DNA of 64,000 nt from Erpobdella octoculata (Eukaryota > Annelida > Clitellata > Hirudinida > Erpobdellidae): NCBI GenBank assembly GCA_963978895.1, contig OZ022244.1:28408769-28472768 (forward strand), given 5' to 3'. Positions 11,415-22,766 of this stretch are shown piece after piece. The notes below the pieces were generated by a model. The model was not told the DNA's origin. It did not search any database and was given only the letters and a program-made list of their open reading frames with translations. A program made the position numbers and the translations under genes. Every line of letters begins with the position of its first letter. Position 1 is the first letter of the stretch.

Positions 11415-13007
11415 TCAGACATGGGTTTCACAATAGGGATCCTCATCGATGCTATCATCCCCTCCAGTCATATCAATCGATAAATATTCATCACGACTTT
11501 GACTTTTTTCTTCGAGAGTCATCAAAGGTAGTGTCTCTCGGCTCTTGCGCAAGTCTTTCATTCCACTGGAACCCGGTTGGGACTCATCGAATCTAGACTG
11601 GGACGTCCCCTCTTCCGTCGCTTCCGGAGGAAAAATCCCGACCTCGATGGTAGTCAAAACGTCTTTACGTTTTTCCACTTTTTTGCTGGTCAAATACTTG
11701 ACGTGGCTTTTCAGATCTTTCTCGATCAGTTCGAGCTTCGCTTTCGTGAACTCCCGATCGGCAAGGATGTGCTCGGAGGTCAGGCCATTGAGGCAGGAAA
11801 CGATGTTACTGCATGCCCTCTCGATCGTCGACATGTCGTCCGAGACGTCCAGCTTGAGTTCGGCCACCAGTTTCGTGAGATTTTCCAAAAAAGGTTTGAA
11901 ATCTTGATCGGCGTCCATCTTTCTTGCATTACTGCCGTAACTCATGAGCCTCAGCAGGTGGACTAGACACGTGATGCATTCCAGGAATCTGCCGGCCAAT
12001 CCCCCGTTGCGAATCGTCGACAGGTCTGGATAATAAGCTCGAGAGAGAATGAGTTTGTTCTTGAACGAGAGCTCTCTCGCTTCTTGGTAAATCGCAACGA
12101 CCTTCTCTCTGACCGTATCCAGTTTGTTGTGACTTCCGCAGAAAAAGTGATCGATCTGACTTATCTTCTTGAGCACCGAAGCAACAACCAGATCGCCGGA
12201 TAGAGCTGCCGCTTCTGGTAAGGTATCCCTGAGAATGAAGTAGAAGTCGGGTCCCAGGAGTAGATTCGTAACGTACGGAACGCGAGAGAGAACAAGCGTT
12301 TCGAGGTCGTTATCTTTCATGTGATTTCTTTCCAGTTCGTGAGCAGCTCCGGGCCCGGAGAAAAATCGGACCACTCTGAATATGGTTTCGGCTTTTTCGT
12401 CGCACCAGACCAACGAAGTGACCTGAGCAATGCTTAGTATGGCAGAGCCGACCGTACTTGCGACCTGCTTTGAGCATCTTTTCGATCGAGGGAGTTGAAG
12501 GGTCAGACTGAAAAAGAGTCTCTCAATCTTCTTTAGAATTACAAAAACGTTGACCTTTTTACTGCTCTTGCCAAGCAAAGTCTTCGCCTGATCGTAATGA
12601 CCTGTGCCATTTTCGCCATCCATCTGCTCAAGAGAATAAACTCCGTTATCGGTTCTGTACTTATAACTCAGAATGTGGTAGGACGTTATGTCCCTGAAGA
12701 CCACCGCCTCCTTCATCTTCAGCAGGACCTGGAAAAGACAAGCAATCTGGTTCTCTTCCTTCCAGAACCTGTGAGCTATTATTTCACCGATTTTGTTCCT
12801 CTCTTCCCTCGACCTGAGATATTTTAGCGCCACCCACATAAGGCACATAGCAACCAGGCAGATGCAGATTATGTTGATCGTAGCATAGATGGCCGATACG
12901 CCCAAGACGGTCGCCAGTCCCATGTGTTGTTGTTGATCGACGTTACGAGCCAGCGGGAGGTTGACATTCGTCAAATTCTGCGCCCTGATTGTCACATCCT
13001 CCCCCAT
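11415..13007 (-). CDS. Single-pass membrane protein of unknown family, intronless
   Basis: 530 residues, uninterrupted, starting at an ATG. It is much more GC-rich than its surroundings, which argues for a true coding exon. Residues about 30-61 are one long hydrophobic segment, followed by LRSREERNK, so the protein probably spans the membrane once with a large cytosolic C-terminal part. An N-glycosylation sequon (NLT) lies before the segment. Most of the rest looks helical. The last 80 residues are polar and acidic with many Ser/Asp, and the C-terminus ETHV fits a class I PDZ ligand. I recognise no family and no transposon signature. It could be one large exon of a longer gene. Function unknown. 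Confidence 0.75.
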   Translation of the reverse strand: MGEDVTIRAQNLTNVNLPLARNVDQQQHMGLATVLGVSAIYATINIICICLVAMCLMWVALKYLRSREERNKIGEIIAHRFWKEENQIACLFQVLLKMKEAVVFRDITSYHILSYKYRTDNGVYSLEQMDGENGTGHYDQAKTLLGKSSKKVNVFVILKKIERLFFSLTLQLPRSKRCSKQVASTVGSAILSIAQVTSLVWCDEKAETIFRVVRFFSGPGAAHELERNHMKDNDLETLVLSRVPYVTNLLLGPDFYFILRDTLPEAAALSGDLVVASVLKKISQIDHFFCGSHNKLDTVREKVVAIYQEARELSFKNKLILSRAYYPDLSTIRNGGLAGRFLECITCLVHLLRLMSYGSNARKMDADQDFKPFLENLTKLVAELKLDVSDDMSTIERACSNIVSCLNGLTSEHILADREFTKAKLELIEKDLKSHVKYLTSKKVEKRKDVLTTIEVGIFPPEATEEGTSQSRFDESQPGSSGMKDLRKSRETLPLMTLEEKSQSRDEYLSIDMTGGDDSIDEDPYCETHV

Positions 13008-13174
13008 GACATCAAATGAATTGATGATATTGTCGATTGATTACATTCCTGTGCAAGGTAAAGTGATCAGATTTATTACAGATTTAAAAAACACTGATAA
13101 CTCTGTCAGAGTGTCTATTGTAAATAGAGATGCTCTCAATACATAAGCATCATATGTTATTTATATCATAAATG

Positions 13175-13216
<42 letters not shown>

Positions 13217-14004
13217 TCAAAACACGTGACATTAGACCCATAAGCTACTGGCCGATAATCTGTACTAGCCGATTATCGGCCAATTAGTGTTATTTTTATT
13301 CTTGCAAAATGCAGAGAATATGCATTCAGTTAATTTATGTTGATAAATCAATTTGTTCTACACATTTTTAATAGTTTAAACCAATAAATAAGTGAATTGA
13401 AACATAAGATTCTCAGCTTTTTTTTAAGCCAGACGAATGGCAATCGGAATGTACGAGTCCACCGCCACTAAAAAAATGCTCGCTTGGAACCCTAGCTAGT
13501 TGGTTGTGGACTTACAACAGAAGCCAACTTTTCTACACCATTGTCATAGTATCTCAAATTGCTATTCTGTTATTAGCTGTCAATTTAGAAAAATTCTAAA
13601 TCTAGTTTTTATTCAAGCTCCCACTTATAATCATAGAGAGATGTAGAAGAGACTATAACAAACATGGAGTGGATGTAAGTGTAAATCAGGTGGTGTTGCA
13701 ATCTAATAATTTAAATTAATAGAAACTAGACCACCTAGGAAAATATCAGTAATAACTAGGTTTATTCCATGGGAAAAGCAGACAAGGAGCAACTAGGAAT
13801 AAGCCAATATGAACTGAGTGACCTTTGATTGACAAATTATATGATTGTTTAGTTTGTGTTGGGATGGAGTTCAAACAAGTATAAGAAAAAACGAGTTTTT
13901 CAACACAAACTTTGATTTCAAATACACTCGATTTTAAAATACGAAAGATGTCCAAATTAAGTTTTTTTTTTTTTTAATTGAAATATGTATTGTCATCCAA
14001 TATA
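13008..14004. other. Intergenic region upstream of the membrane-protein gene
   Basis: Presumably holds the promoter of the gene at 11415-13007. (TA)n at about 13172-13211. No other gene seen. Confidence 0.5.
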
Positions 14005-14019
14005 AAGCTATGCTGAATA

Positions 14020-15470
14020 AAAAATAAACTAAAATTGTCCGCCCCTTCAAACAAATGTTTTCTTGTAGAGAAATATCAGCTTAATTAAACAGTGCAAAAA
14101 TTATTTTGAAATATTTATTGACACTTTATGAAAAATGCCTTCCACGACTTGACCTTACAAATATGTTACCGACAAAGCCAATCCGAAACAAATTAATCCA
14201 AAAAAAAATAAAATTATCCGCCCCTTCAAACAAATGTATTCTTATAGCAAATTTAACGTAGAATTCAAATATCTAATTACATTTTACATTTTCCTAGTGA
14301 CAAAAAATAATAGGTAAAGGTTCCCTTTGACGGCCCGTGTGGCGGATTAATACATAATTCTCGGCTATAATTAACTATAAACACGATTAAAAGTAAACAC
14401 TAGTTTAAAAATTATGATAATTAGTATAAGTAATTTATTTAAAATGAGAAAATGTCATATAAAAAAATAAATAATGTAATTATAATTTATGTACGTTTGA
14501 GTTTTAAGAAAAAGTTTAAACGAAGGAAAAGTTTAAACGACGCAAATACACAATGTTCGCTTACAAATATTCAAATTTCGACGTTGCTTCGAATAAACTA
14601 CTTTTTTTAACATTTATTTTTTAGTTTTTCTTCATTAAAAATTTGAAATTTTGTTTATTTAAAAAAGTTAACTTAGTTTAATAATTTCCAATTTTCTTAC
14701 TTCTTGCAAACCGTCCCGAGCCCGAGTTACCGGGCGGTGAGTTTTAAAATTTTAATGGAATTTTTATTTACAACTGATAGTTTGTTTTTTAAATAAAATT
14801 TTATTATAAACTAATTTTATTTATTTTTTATTCATTTCATTCATACGATCATCGTACCTCACCACTCACAACTACGATGTAAATAGGGCTTTCAAGGGTA
14901 CTACTTACGTTTTCAAAGTCTCTCAAATTACGATAAATGTTTTTTTTTAAATTAAAATTGGTATTAAATTTGTTTTTTTATGTTATTGTGATAAAATAAA
15001 AATAATACGATTATTTTTTGGCACGGGCCGTCAAAGGGAACCTTTACCAAATAATAAACGTCATTTACAGAAATGCTTCCGCTTTCAATCGATCCGAATC
15101 GCCACAAATTAATTAAACAATAAATAAACTAAAATTGTCCGCCCCTTCAAACAACTGTTTTCTTGTAGAGAAATATAAGCTTGATTGAACAGTACAAAAA
15201 TTATTTTAAAATATTCATTGACACTTTGTGAAAAATGCCTTCCACGACTTGACCTTACAAATATGTTACCGACACAGCCAATCAGAAACAATTTAATCAC
15301 AAAAAAATAAAATTATCCGCCCCTTCAAACAAATGTATTCTTATAGCAAATTTAACGTAGAATTCAAATATCCTATTACATTTTACACTTTCCTAGTGAC
15401 AAATAATAATTTAACGTAGAATTCAAATATCTAATTACATTTTACACTTTCTTAGTGACAAATAATAATT
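14020..15470. repeat. Direct duplication of a ~300-bp AT-rich repeat, split by a MITE
   Basis: Blocks at about 14020-14312 and 15115-15470 share over 250 bp, including two copies each of a CCGCCCCTTCAAACAA motif. The second block ends with a short tandem duplication of its own tail (TTTAACGTAGAATTC). The first block runs straight into the MITE at 14313-15048. Confidence 0.8.
14313..15048. mobile_element. Merlin-like MITE, 736 bp
   Basis: Perfect inverted termini of at least 27 bp that begin GGTAAAGGTTCCCTTTGACG. Flanked by the 8-bp direct repeat AAATAATA (14305-14312 and 15049-15056). Termini starting with GG plus 8-9 bp target duplications fit the Merlin superfamily. No coding potential is visible. 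hAT and P also duplicate 8 bp, but their termini differ. Confidence 0.78.
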
Positions 15471-15521
15471 GCCGAAAATCGTTGCCCGAAGCGTTGCTAA
15501 CTTCCTGGAGCTTCATCAATA

Positions 15522-16170
15522 ATGCGTGTGAAGTTAGCCTCGAGGCTGGCAATGCTAATTAAAAAAAAAAAAAAATTGCTTGCCCTGGGGCTGTGCTATA
15601 CATTGTTGGATGGGGTATAAAAAATGAAATCGAATGGTATATTTGGATTGTCTTCGGTTCAACAAATAAAAAAGTTATAAGCGAAAAACGACGATTTTCC
15701 GCCGAGAATTGCATAAAATCAACATTGGCTCTACTTTGAGAAAATCGATCTTGTTTTAAACTTCTGCCCTGGGTATATCCGAGACGCTTGTTTTTAGATA
15801 ATTCAATATCAAATCCAACAATAAAACTTTCGCTTCTCAAAGTTAATAAATAAAAAAGTTATCGAATAAAACGTCGGACCGTATACCAAAGAAACCGAGA
15901 AACCGAAACATAAACAGACGCTGCGATTGGACAATCGAGTCTAGCTCACTGTGGCTAATTATGCAAAATATTCAAATATGCAAAGTGGCTACTCGTTAAC
16001 ACGTTAAAATTTTATTTTTAAGAAACCTCTATTGAACTTAAATAATAAATATATATAGTAGCAAAATTTTTTTATTGTTTTTCTCGCTCCCGTTTCTTTG
16101 CTCTCACGATCCCGGTCGCTCTCACGATCCCGGTCGCTTTCCCGATTTATTGCTACGGTGCAATTAGGTC

Positions 16171-16175
<5 letters not shown>
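15522..16175 (+). repeat. Left terminal inverted repeat of the 3.6-kb element
   Basis: Pairs with about 18442-19117. The outer part reads GTGTGAAGTTAGCCTCGAGG. The inner part ends GCAATTAGGTCCTTTAT next to a TA run. Confidence 0.85.
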
Positions 16176-16231
<56 letters not shown>

Positions 16232-16234
<3 letters not shown>

Positions 16235-16600
16235 CTTTAGGGAAAATTTTATTTTTAAGAAAATATATTGAAGTTTACGATTAAAAAACGTGCATATTTG
16301 GTGAACCCACCGTCTACATTTTTCACACTCCATGACAAATTATTGTTTGTATTGCGGGACCGGTGGAGAGGGTGCAGGTGGGGACTGGGTGGAGTGTGAA
16401 AAATGTAGAAGGTGGGTTCACCAAAAATGCACGTTTTTAATGTATTCAAAGGAAGAGTTTAAAACGAAACATTTCACTTGCGTGCTACGATTAGATTTTA
16501 TTAAATAGTTAATTTTTTTTACAAAAATTGTCATTAATAAAAATTTTTAATCGTAAACTTCAATATATTTTCTTAAAAATAAAATTTTCCCTAAAGTTCG
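16232..16600. repeat. Nested inverted duplication around a PHD-finger ORF
   Basis: AACTTTAGGGAAAATTTTAT at 16233 recurs inverted near 16580-16599. The inner arms hold sense and antisense copies of the same zinc-finger segment, so transcripts would fold into a hairpin. Confidence 0.8.
16332..16508 (+). CDS. Small PHD-finger protein, 58 residues
   Basis: The ORF begins MTNYCLYCGTGG and holds GDWVECEKCRRWVHQKC, then HFTC near its end. This is the PHD-finger order C-x2-C ... C-x2-C-x4-H-x2-C ... C, with the final cysteine of the usual pair missing. PHD fingers bind histone tails in host proteins and also occur in transposon-encoded proteins. Upstream on the minus strand lies an inverted partial copy (MECEKCRRWVHQ). 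It may be a leftover of a larger transposon protein. Expression is unproven. Confidence 0.55.
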   Translation: MTNYCLYCGTGGEGAGGDWVECEKCRRWVHQKCTFLMYSKEEFKTKHFTCVLRLDFIK

Positions 16601-16617
16601 TTATATATATATATATA

Positions 16618-17135
16618 CTAGCGGGGTTACCCGGCGTTGCCCGGGGTTTTTAGAGGTTTTTCTAATGTTTGTCTCTCTCGCTCCCGTTTCCTTCTCCACT
16701 TTCCCGTTTTCGTCGCGTTCCCGGTCGCTTTTCCGCTCTCGGTCGTTTTCCAGCTCCCGGTCGCTTTCCCGCTCAGAAGTTTTGTTATCGATTTTCTCTC
16801 TTGCTCGCGTTTCCTTCCAAGCTTGCTCTCCCGATTCCAGTCGCTTTCCGCATTCCCGGTCGCTTTCCGCGTTCCCGGTCGCTTTCCGCGTTCCCGGTCG
16901 CTTTCCGCGTTCCCGGTCGCTTTCCCGTTCCCGGTCGCTTTCCCGTTCCCGGTCGCTTTCCCGTTCCCGGTCGCTTTCCTGTTCCCAGTCGCTTTCCCGT
17001 TCCCGGTCGCTTTCCCGTTCCCGCTCACGCTTGCTTTCCCGTTCCCGGTCATGCTTGCTCTCCCATTCCCGGTCACGGTTGCTCTCCCGTTCCCGTTCCC
17101 GTTCACGCTCATTTTCTCTTTTCCATTCTTTCAAA
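16618..17135 (-). mobile_element. Helitron-like copy with 18-bp GGTCGCTTTCCCGTTCCC array
   Basis: On the minus strand the 3' end is a GC-rich palindrome (CCCGGGCAACGCCGGG) followed by CTAG (16618-16621) and a flanking T, as in Helitrons. The body is a tandem array of about 18-bp units that read as RERESD or PVAFPF in different frames and are not real genes. Its last 210 bp are almost identical to 26872-27080. The 5' boundary is unclear. Confidence 0.65.
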
Positions 17136-17177
17136 ACTTCTGTTAGCCTATAAAACGTAAAATAGATTTGCTAAGAC

Positions 17178-17547
17178 TATATATATAAATGAATGTTTGT
17201 GGGTTAGTTTGTCTATTATAGAAACGGGAAAGCGACCCGGAACGGACAGCGAGCGGGAACGGAAAAGCAAGCGTGAGCGGGAATGGGAAAGCAAACGTGA
17301 GCGGGAACGGGACAGCGACCTGGAACTGGAAAACGACCAGGAGCGGGAAAGCGACCGGGAGCGGGAAAGCGACCGGGAGCGGGAAAGCGACCGGGTAGCG
17401 GGAAAGCGACCGGCAGCGGGAAAACGACCGAAAACGGGAAAGCGAACAGGAGTGGGAAAGCAGGTGGGAAAGGAAACGGGAAAGAAAGAGACAAACATTA
17501 GAAAAACCTCTAAAAAAAACCCCGGCAACGCCGGGTATCTCCGCTAG
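17178..17547 (+). mobile_element. Short Helitron-like element (copy b)
   Basis: Begins near TATATATATAAATGAATG, then the same 18-bp-type array, then the palindrome CCCCGGCAACGCCGGG and CTAG (17544-17547) before T. No Rep/helicase coding, so non-autonomous. Confidence 0.65.
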
Positions 17548-17626
17548 TACATACATAAACACACACACAGACACACATACATGCACATACACATACATAC
17601 ATACATACATACACACATACATACGC

Positions 17627-17659
<33 letters not shown>

Positions 17660-17830
17660 GTTCCCGCTCGCTCACCCGCTCCGCTCCGCTCATTTTGTGA
17701 CGGATTTCAAATTTTTTTTTTTATTTGACTTTCCCCTTGACTCTCAAGGTTGTGTGAAAATTTCATTACGATCGGATGAATGGTGTAGCAATGCCTAAAG
17801 GACATTAATATATATACAAACATTCATTTT
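17548..17830. repeat. CATA/TA microsatellites plus a dispersed block
   Basis: (CATA)n and (TA)n, then a block (TTCCCGCTCGCTCACCCGCTC ending near AATATATATACAAACATTC) that recurs at 18262-18440 and, inverted, at 22925-23110. Confidence 0.7.
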
Positions 17831-18174
17831 TATATATATAGATGAATGTTTGTGGGTTCGTTTGTCTATTATAGAAACGGGAAAGCGACCCGGAACGGAC
17901 AGCGAGCGGGAACGGAAAAGCAAGCGTGAGCGGGAATGGGAGAGCAAACGTGAGCGGGAAAGCGACCGGGAGTGGTAAAGCGACCGGGAGCGGGAAAGCG
18001 ACCGGGAGCGGGAAAGCGACCGGGAGCGGGAAAGCGACCGGGAGCGGGAAAACGACCGAAAACGGGAAAGCGAACGGGAGTGGGAAAGCAGGTGGGAAAG
18101 GAAACGGGAGAGAAAGAGACAAACATTAGAAAAACCTCTAAAAAAACCCGGGCAACGCTGGGTATCTCCGCTAG
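17830..18174 (+). mobile_element. Short Helitron-like element (copy c)
   Basis: Same structure as 17178-17547. Ends in CTAG at 18171-18174. Followed, as copy b is, by a (CATA)n tract and a block holding CATTACGATCGGATGAATGG, which marks a second, oppositely oriented 5' end (revcomp TCTATATATATAAAAATGAA). Confidence 0.65.
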
Positions 18175-18441
18175 TACATACATAAACACACACACAGACA
18201 CACATACATGCACATACACATACATACATACACACATACATACGCACATACATATATATATAGTTCCCGCTCGCTCACCCGCTCCTCTCCGCTCATTTTG
18301 TGACGGATTTCAAAAATTTTTTTTTTAGTTTTGATTTTCATTGACTCTCAAGGTTGTGTGAAAATTTCATTACGATCGGATGAATGGTGTAGCAATGCAT
18401 AAAGGACATTAACATAAATACAAACATTCATTTTTATATAT

Positions 18442-19117
18442 ATAGATAAAGGACCTAATTGCACCGTAGCAATAAATCGGGAAAGCGACCGGGATCATGA
18501 GAGCGACCGGGATCGTGAGAACGACCGGGATCGTGAGAGCAAAGAAACGGGAGCGAGAAAAACAATAAAAAAATTTTGCTACTATATAAATTTATTATTT
18601 AAGTTCAATAGATGTTTCTTAAAAATAAAATTTTAACGTGTTAACGAGTAGCCACTTTGCATATTTGAATATTTTGCATAATTAGCCACAGTGAGCTAGA
18701 CTCGATTGTCCAATCGCAGCATCTGTTTATGTTTCGGTTTCTCGGTTTCTTTGGTATGCGGTCCGACGTTTTATTCGATAACTTTTTTATTTATTAACTT
18801 TGAGAAGCGAAAGTTATATTGTTGGATTTGATATTGAATTATCTAAAAACAAGCGTCTCGGATATACCCAGGGCAGAAGTTTAAAACAAGATCGATTTTC
18901 TCAAAGTAGAGCCAATGTTGATTTTATGCAATTTTCGGCGGAAAATCGTCGTTTTTCGCTTATAACTTTTTTATTTGTTGAACCGAAGACAATCCAAATA
19001 TACCATTCGATTTCATTTTTTATACCCCATCCAACAATGTATAGCACAGCCCCAGGGCAAGCAATTTATTTTTTTTTTTAATTAGCATTGCCAGCCTCGA
19101 GGCTAACTTCACACACG
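18442..19117 (-). repeat. Right terminal inverted repeat of the 3.6-kb element
   Basis: Inverted copy of the left arm. It carries one more CCGGGATCGTGAGAG unit than the left arm and a few base changes. Confidence 0.85.
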
Positions 19118-19127
19118 TTCATCAATA

Positions 19128-21367
19128 CACTTTTTTCTAATTCTTTATCAGTTGTTTATAGCTGAAATTGTTTTACTCTTCTGAAAAATATTTCACTTAG
19201 CAGACTTATTTAAAAAACAATCACAATTTTTTTATGACATTTATTCCTTGCATCTTTTCTTATTATATTGATTCTGTATTTCATGAATTTTGTCTTGTTT
19301 CACTCTCTTTTGCTTCTGCTGAATATAGCCTAATTTTCTGAGCTATTACCTTTTTATAATTAGTTTTTAAAACATCCTTTTCTAGTCTAAGTCCAAGGAC
19401 TTAACATTTTTATAGTATGTATGTCAGATGAGTCTTGGGAGCAAAGTGCTGCCCTTCCTGCAAACCTTCCTTATTATTCCTTTATTTCTACAAACAAAGC
19501 TAACAAAATGCATACAAATATCCAAAGAGCTTAACGACTTATTGTACTATCATTTCATTTTATCATTATCGCTATGTAACTAACCAACACTATTCCCAAC
19601 TTTAAACTTATATTTAAAAATTTTATTAGAATTTATACCTTAAAAATCTAACTATAGATTTAGATTGTAGAAAAATATGAAGCTATAAAAAAGCTGTTTT
19701 AGTCATACCATTCATTAAGTGGTCAGACTCCAATCTCTCCAGGTGATTACCTCTTTTTTTTCAACTTAAAAATCAATTTATAAAAAGTATAAGTCGACAA
19801 AGTCCTGCTTCACGATATTGAAAAAAATCGTTAAAAAATTTTAAACTAGTTTATAGTAGGTGAGTGTTTATAAAACAAATATTTTATCCCACTTCATTTG
19901 TAAAAATCTTCTTATGTCTTAATCTCGATCTTACTAGTTTACACTATGACTATGACCACTATGTACTACTATATACTATAGCACGACCATCACAACTAGA
20001 ACCAATCCTATTAGACGAGAAATCCAGGGTCCTGCACAATACAAGCACACACCAGATAGGAGAGAGATGGATCCAGGGGAGAGAAAGGAGATATGTGAGG
20101 GGCCAGGACTAATAATGTATGTTGCACGGTGTGTCGACGTAGTAGTAGTAGTAGTAGTGTAGTACGCGCTTAGCTAGCTGAGTCATGATGGTCTCTAAAA
20201 GCTTAGGAAAAAATTGACTTTTAATTCCATAAATAGATATCGACGTTAAAATATAATAGAAACTCATCGCAAGTGGTATGAAAATTGTAAAGCCATTTTT
20301 TAGAAGTCTTATGTTGTTTTGATGACTCACCCGGTGTCGCAGACGTTACTCAGCAAGAGACAAGCACTCGAAAAAGGCATTAAAAAAAGCGATTTCTTAA
20401 TGTTTAAGAATAAATCTAAATAATTAATAACAATAAAATATAAAAAATATAATTAAAATGAGATGTGAGACGCATTATTTCTTGTTTTTCCAAACGAAAA
20501 CACAGGCAATGCTGAAAGCTGATTGGTCACTTGCGACCGCCAGTGCACTCGTTCATTACTGCTCCAGCTGATTGAACACACCGTTGTACGATCGTCCAAA
20601 ATGCAGGAGAAAATAAAAGAAACCTGGGAACGCAAAAATAACAAAGAGAGAATCATAGGCGTAAGCAGAAAAAATTGAAACTAAAAAAGCGAAGAGAGAG
20701 AGAGATAGGAGTAAAATTCGATTATTCATTGCCGAGGCAGAGTGACCAACCAACAACAGACTCGAAATACAATCGTCGACCTCTCAAGGCCAGTCCAGTG
20801 CCTGGATAACCGGATATGAATAAGGCTACTAGCAAATGATAGCGCGCTTCTTTATTCCGTCTACTCCTCCATGTCAATCTAACCCTATCTTTCTGGAAAT
20901 TTTTCTTTGTCAAGGACAGTAATCGTCTATTCAATGTCAATGACAAACATTCCAAGAATCAAGGCTTTCTTTTGACTGCACGTTGCGATTGAGTGCACTT
21001 TTCGGACTAATTTGGCACCTATTTGGGTCGCCATTCTATTGATGGCATGCATCCCGCAAAACAGAAAGTAAAAACAATTTAGTCTAGACGTCGTTGATGT
21101 CTGATAAATAGACAAACCTTCGACTTTTTATTTTGAATGCAAAATCCCATTTTGATCATTTTTTACGTCATAGTTGTTTTCAAACAAATGTCTTGTCAAT
21201 ATAAAATGATTAACGATCGGTTGATAACTTTTATTCACAAAATAATTAATTAGTTAAAAAGTTATCTTGTGCGAGGTTTGAACCAACGACATTAAACGAC
21301 ACAACTATGACAAAATGTCGACACCTCTGAGAAGTGAGTCAAAATGAAACAAGCGAATAAACCTGCC
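19128..21367. other. Intergenic region, no gene seen
   Basis: AT-rich. A short TAGTAG run lies near 20140. At about 20785-20810 the sequence GCCAGTCCAGTGCCTGGATAA resembles the head of the SINE family described at 49737, but its 3' tail is not recognisable. Confidence 0.45.
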
Positions 21368-21707
21368 CAGTGGCGGATCTAGACTTTTTTGGCGGGGGAC
21401 AAACAAACGGTGGGAGGGGGGCCAAAAACGACGGGAGTGGGGCCAAAAACAGCAGGAAAAGCAAAAATTTGATCTAAGATCCACAAATCACACTGGAAAA
21501 CAAATGCTGGATGCTAAACATTTTGTAATTTACCTAAAAAGTAGTCAATTTTTCTTCTAAATTTGATTTTTCACAATTGTTCCTAGTTTTAAACGGCATT
21601 TCTCGTTTTAATGTTGTTATAAATTGTTTATTATTTCAAAAAAGTAAATTTTGAAATCCACGGGAAGAGAGGGTATGGCCCCCCGGCCTCCCCTGGATCC
21701 GCTACTG
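21368..21707. mobile_element. hAT-type MITE, 340 bp
   Basis: Inverted ends CAGTGGCGGATCTAG and CTGGATCCGCTACTG. Flanked by an 8-bp duplication (AACCTGCC at 21360-21367, AGCCTGCC at 21708-21715, one mismatch). Termini of CAG-GGCG type and 8-bp duplications are characteristic of hAT. Confidence 0.85.
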
Positions 21708-22303
21708 AGCCTGCCTATAAAGAATATATAGGTATATAGCTCACGCTCACGCTCATTTTGTGTTCTCTGAAACATAGTTTTATTATTTTCTTCTTCTAAA
21801 TAATGCTCACCAGAAATTATAGGTATATGGCACATATTTGATGAAAGAAGTAAAGACAAAGTATTTTTTAAGTTTTTTTTAATAATGATATAATCACGCA
21901 AATTCCTTGGAAATGAGCTCTTTGAAGTACCTAACTACCTAGCTGGTTTCAAAATTAAAGGTTTTTTTAGAAAAAGATATCAGGCATGATAGATGTCTGA
22001 GTATATAGTTAAGTGATAGGTATTTAGTTTTGCGGTCAAACCATGATAGGTACTTATGATACAATGGGTGGGATGGGGTAAAGACAAACCATCATTTTTT
22101 GTACTTTGATTTTTTATAAATTTATTGTTAACAAAATCTAAAACAATTTTACAAGTTACAGTTTTGGTTGGCATGTTAGTTATAAGATGTTTATGTACCA
22201 CTATGTACCTATCAAGTTAGTTGGTATCAGTTGAAGCCTTTGCTGGAATGTCAAGAACATATATATAGAATAGAATATATATTCTATATATATGGTCAAG
22301 AAC

Positions 22304-22760
22304 CAGGGGCGCAGCCAGAAATTTTTTTCGGGAGGGGTGCCGGGGGAAAAACTGATTAGTAAAGAGTTTTATTTAGAAATTTACGACCCACAAAAGTCAA
22401 GGTTTTACGACAGTTTCAGCAATAATTAGTAATAACAAACCATAAGACATTTAATTTAAAAAAGCAAATTACAATATGAAATTCAGCGGACGTTTTTTCT
22501 GCGAAAAAATGTCAATGACGGTTTCTTCATTAATGTTAAGGTCGCGATTGATAGTCATTTGGACAAACCCATTCAGCCTTGTCTGGCCCATTGTGGTGCG
22601 TAGATAAGATTTGAGTCTGCGAATAGTTGAGAAGGATTTCTCGGCTGTCGCGGAAGAAAGGGGCAAGTGGTGAAGAGTTTCAGCAGCGTATTTATCTGCG
22701 GGTAGATAGAATATTGACAATGTTGCTGAACAACAACTGCGGTATGTGGCCGCTCTGACA
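22304..22760 (-). pseudogene. hAT transposase 3' fragment with terminal repeat
   Basis: Minus-strand reading 22720-22469 gives LPLSSATAEKSFSTIRRLK, then YLRTTMGQTRLNGF, the hAT C-terminal dimerisation domain found in ZMYM1/THAP9-type transposases. The element end CAGGGGCGCAGCCAG lies at 22304, at the expected 3' side. The rest of the transposase and the other terminus are missing. Confidence 0.82.
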
Positions 22761-22766
22761 ATTGGG

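Larger units (their letters stand above)
15522..19117. mobile_element. 3.6-kb element with ~650-bp terminal inverted repeats, 10-bp target duplication
   Basis: Left arm 15522 to about 16175 and right arm about 18442-19117 are inverted copies, near identical over their length, each holding the same 93-codon reading frame (probably not a gene). The 10-bp direct repeat TTCATCAATA flanks the element at 15512-15521 and 19118-19127. Long inverted repeats with a 9-10 bp duplication are typical of Mutator-like or Foldback elements. No MULE transposase is seen. The interior holds a small PHD-finger ORF, a nested inverted duplication and Helitron-like cassettes. Confidence 0.8.

Noticed and set aside
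15559..15840. 93-codon frame repeated at 18800-19081
   Set aside because: It is the two arms of the inverted repeat. No known domain, and ends in a T-run.
16601..18328. Overlapping 90-177 codon frames spelling RERESD, PVAFPF or SRSLSR
   Set aside because: All frames of one 18-bp tandem array are open because the unit length is a multiple of three and lacks stops. No gene evidence.
20722..20955. 77-codon minus-strand frame
   Set aside because: Overlaps a SINE-like head sequence and has no domain; likely chance.
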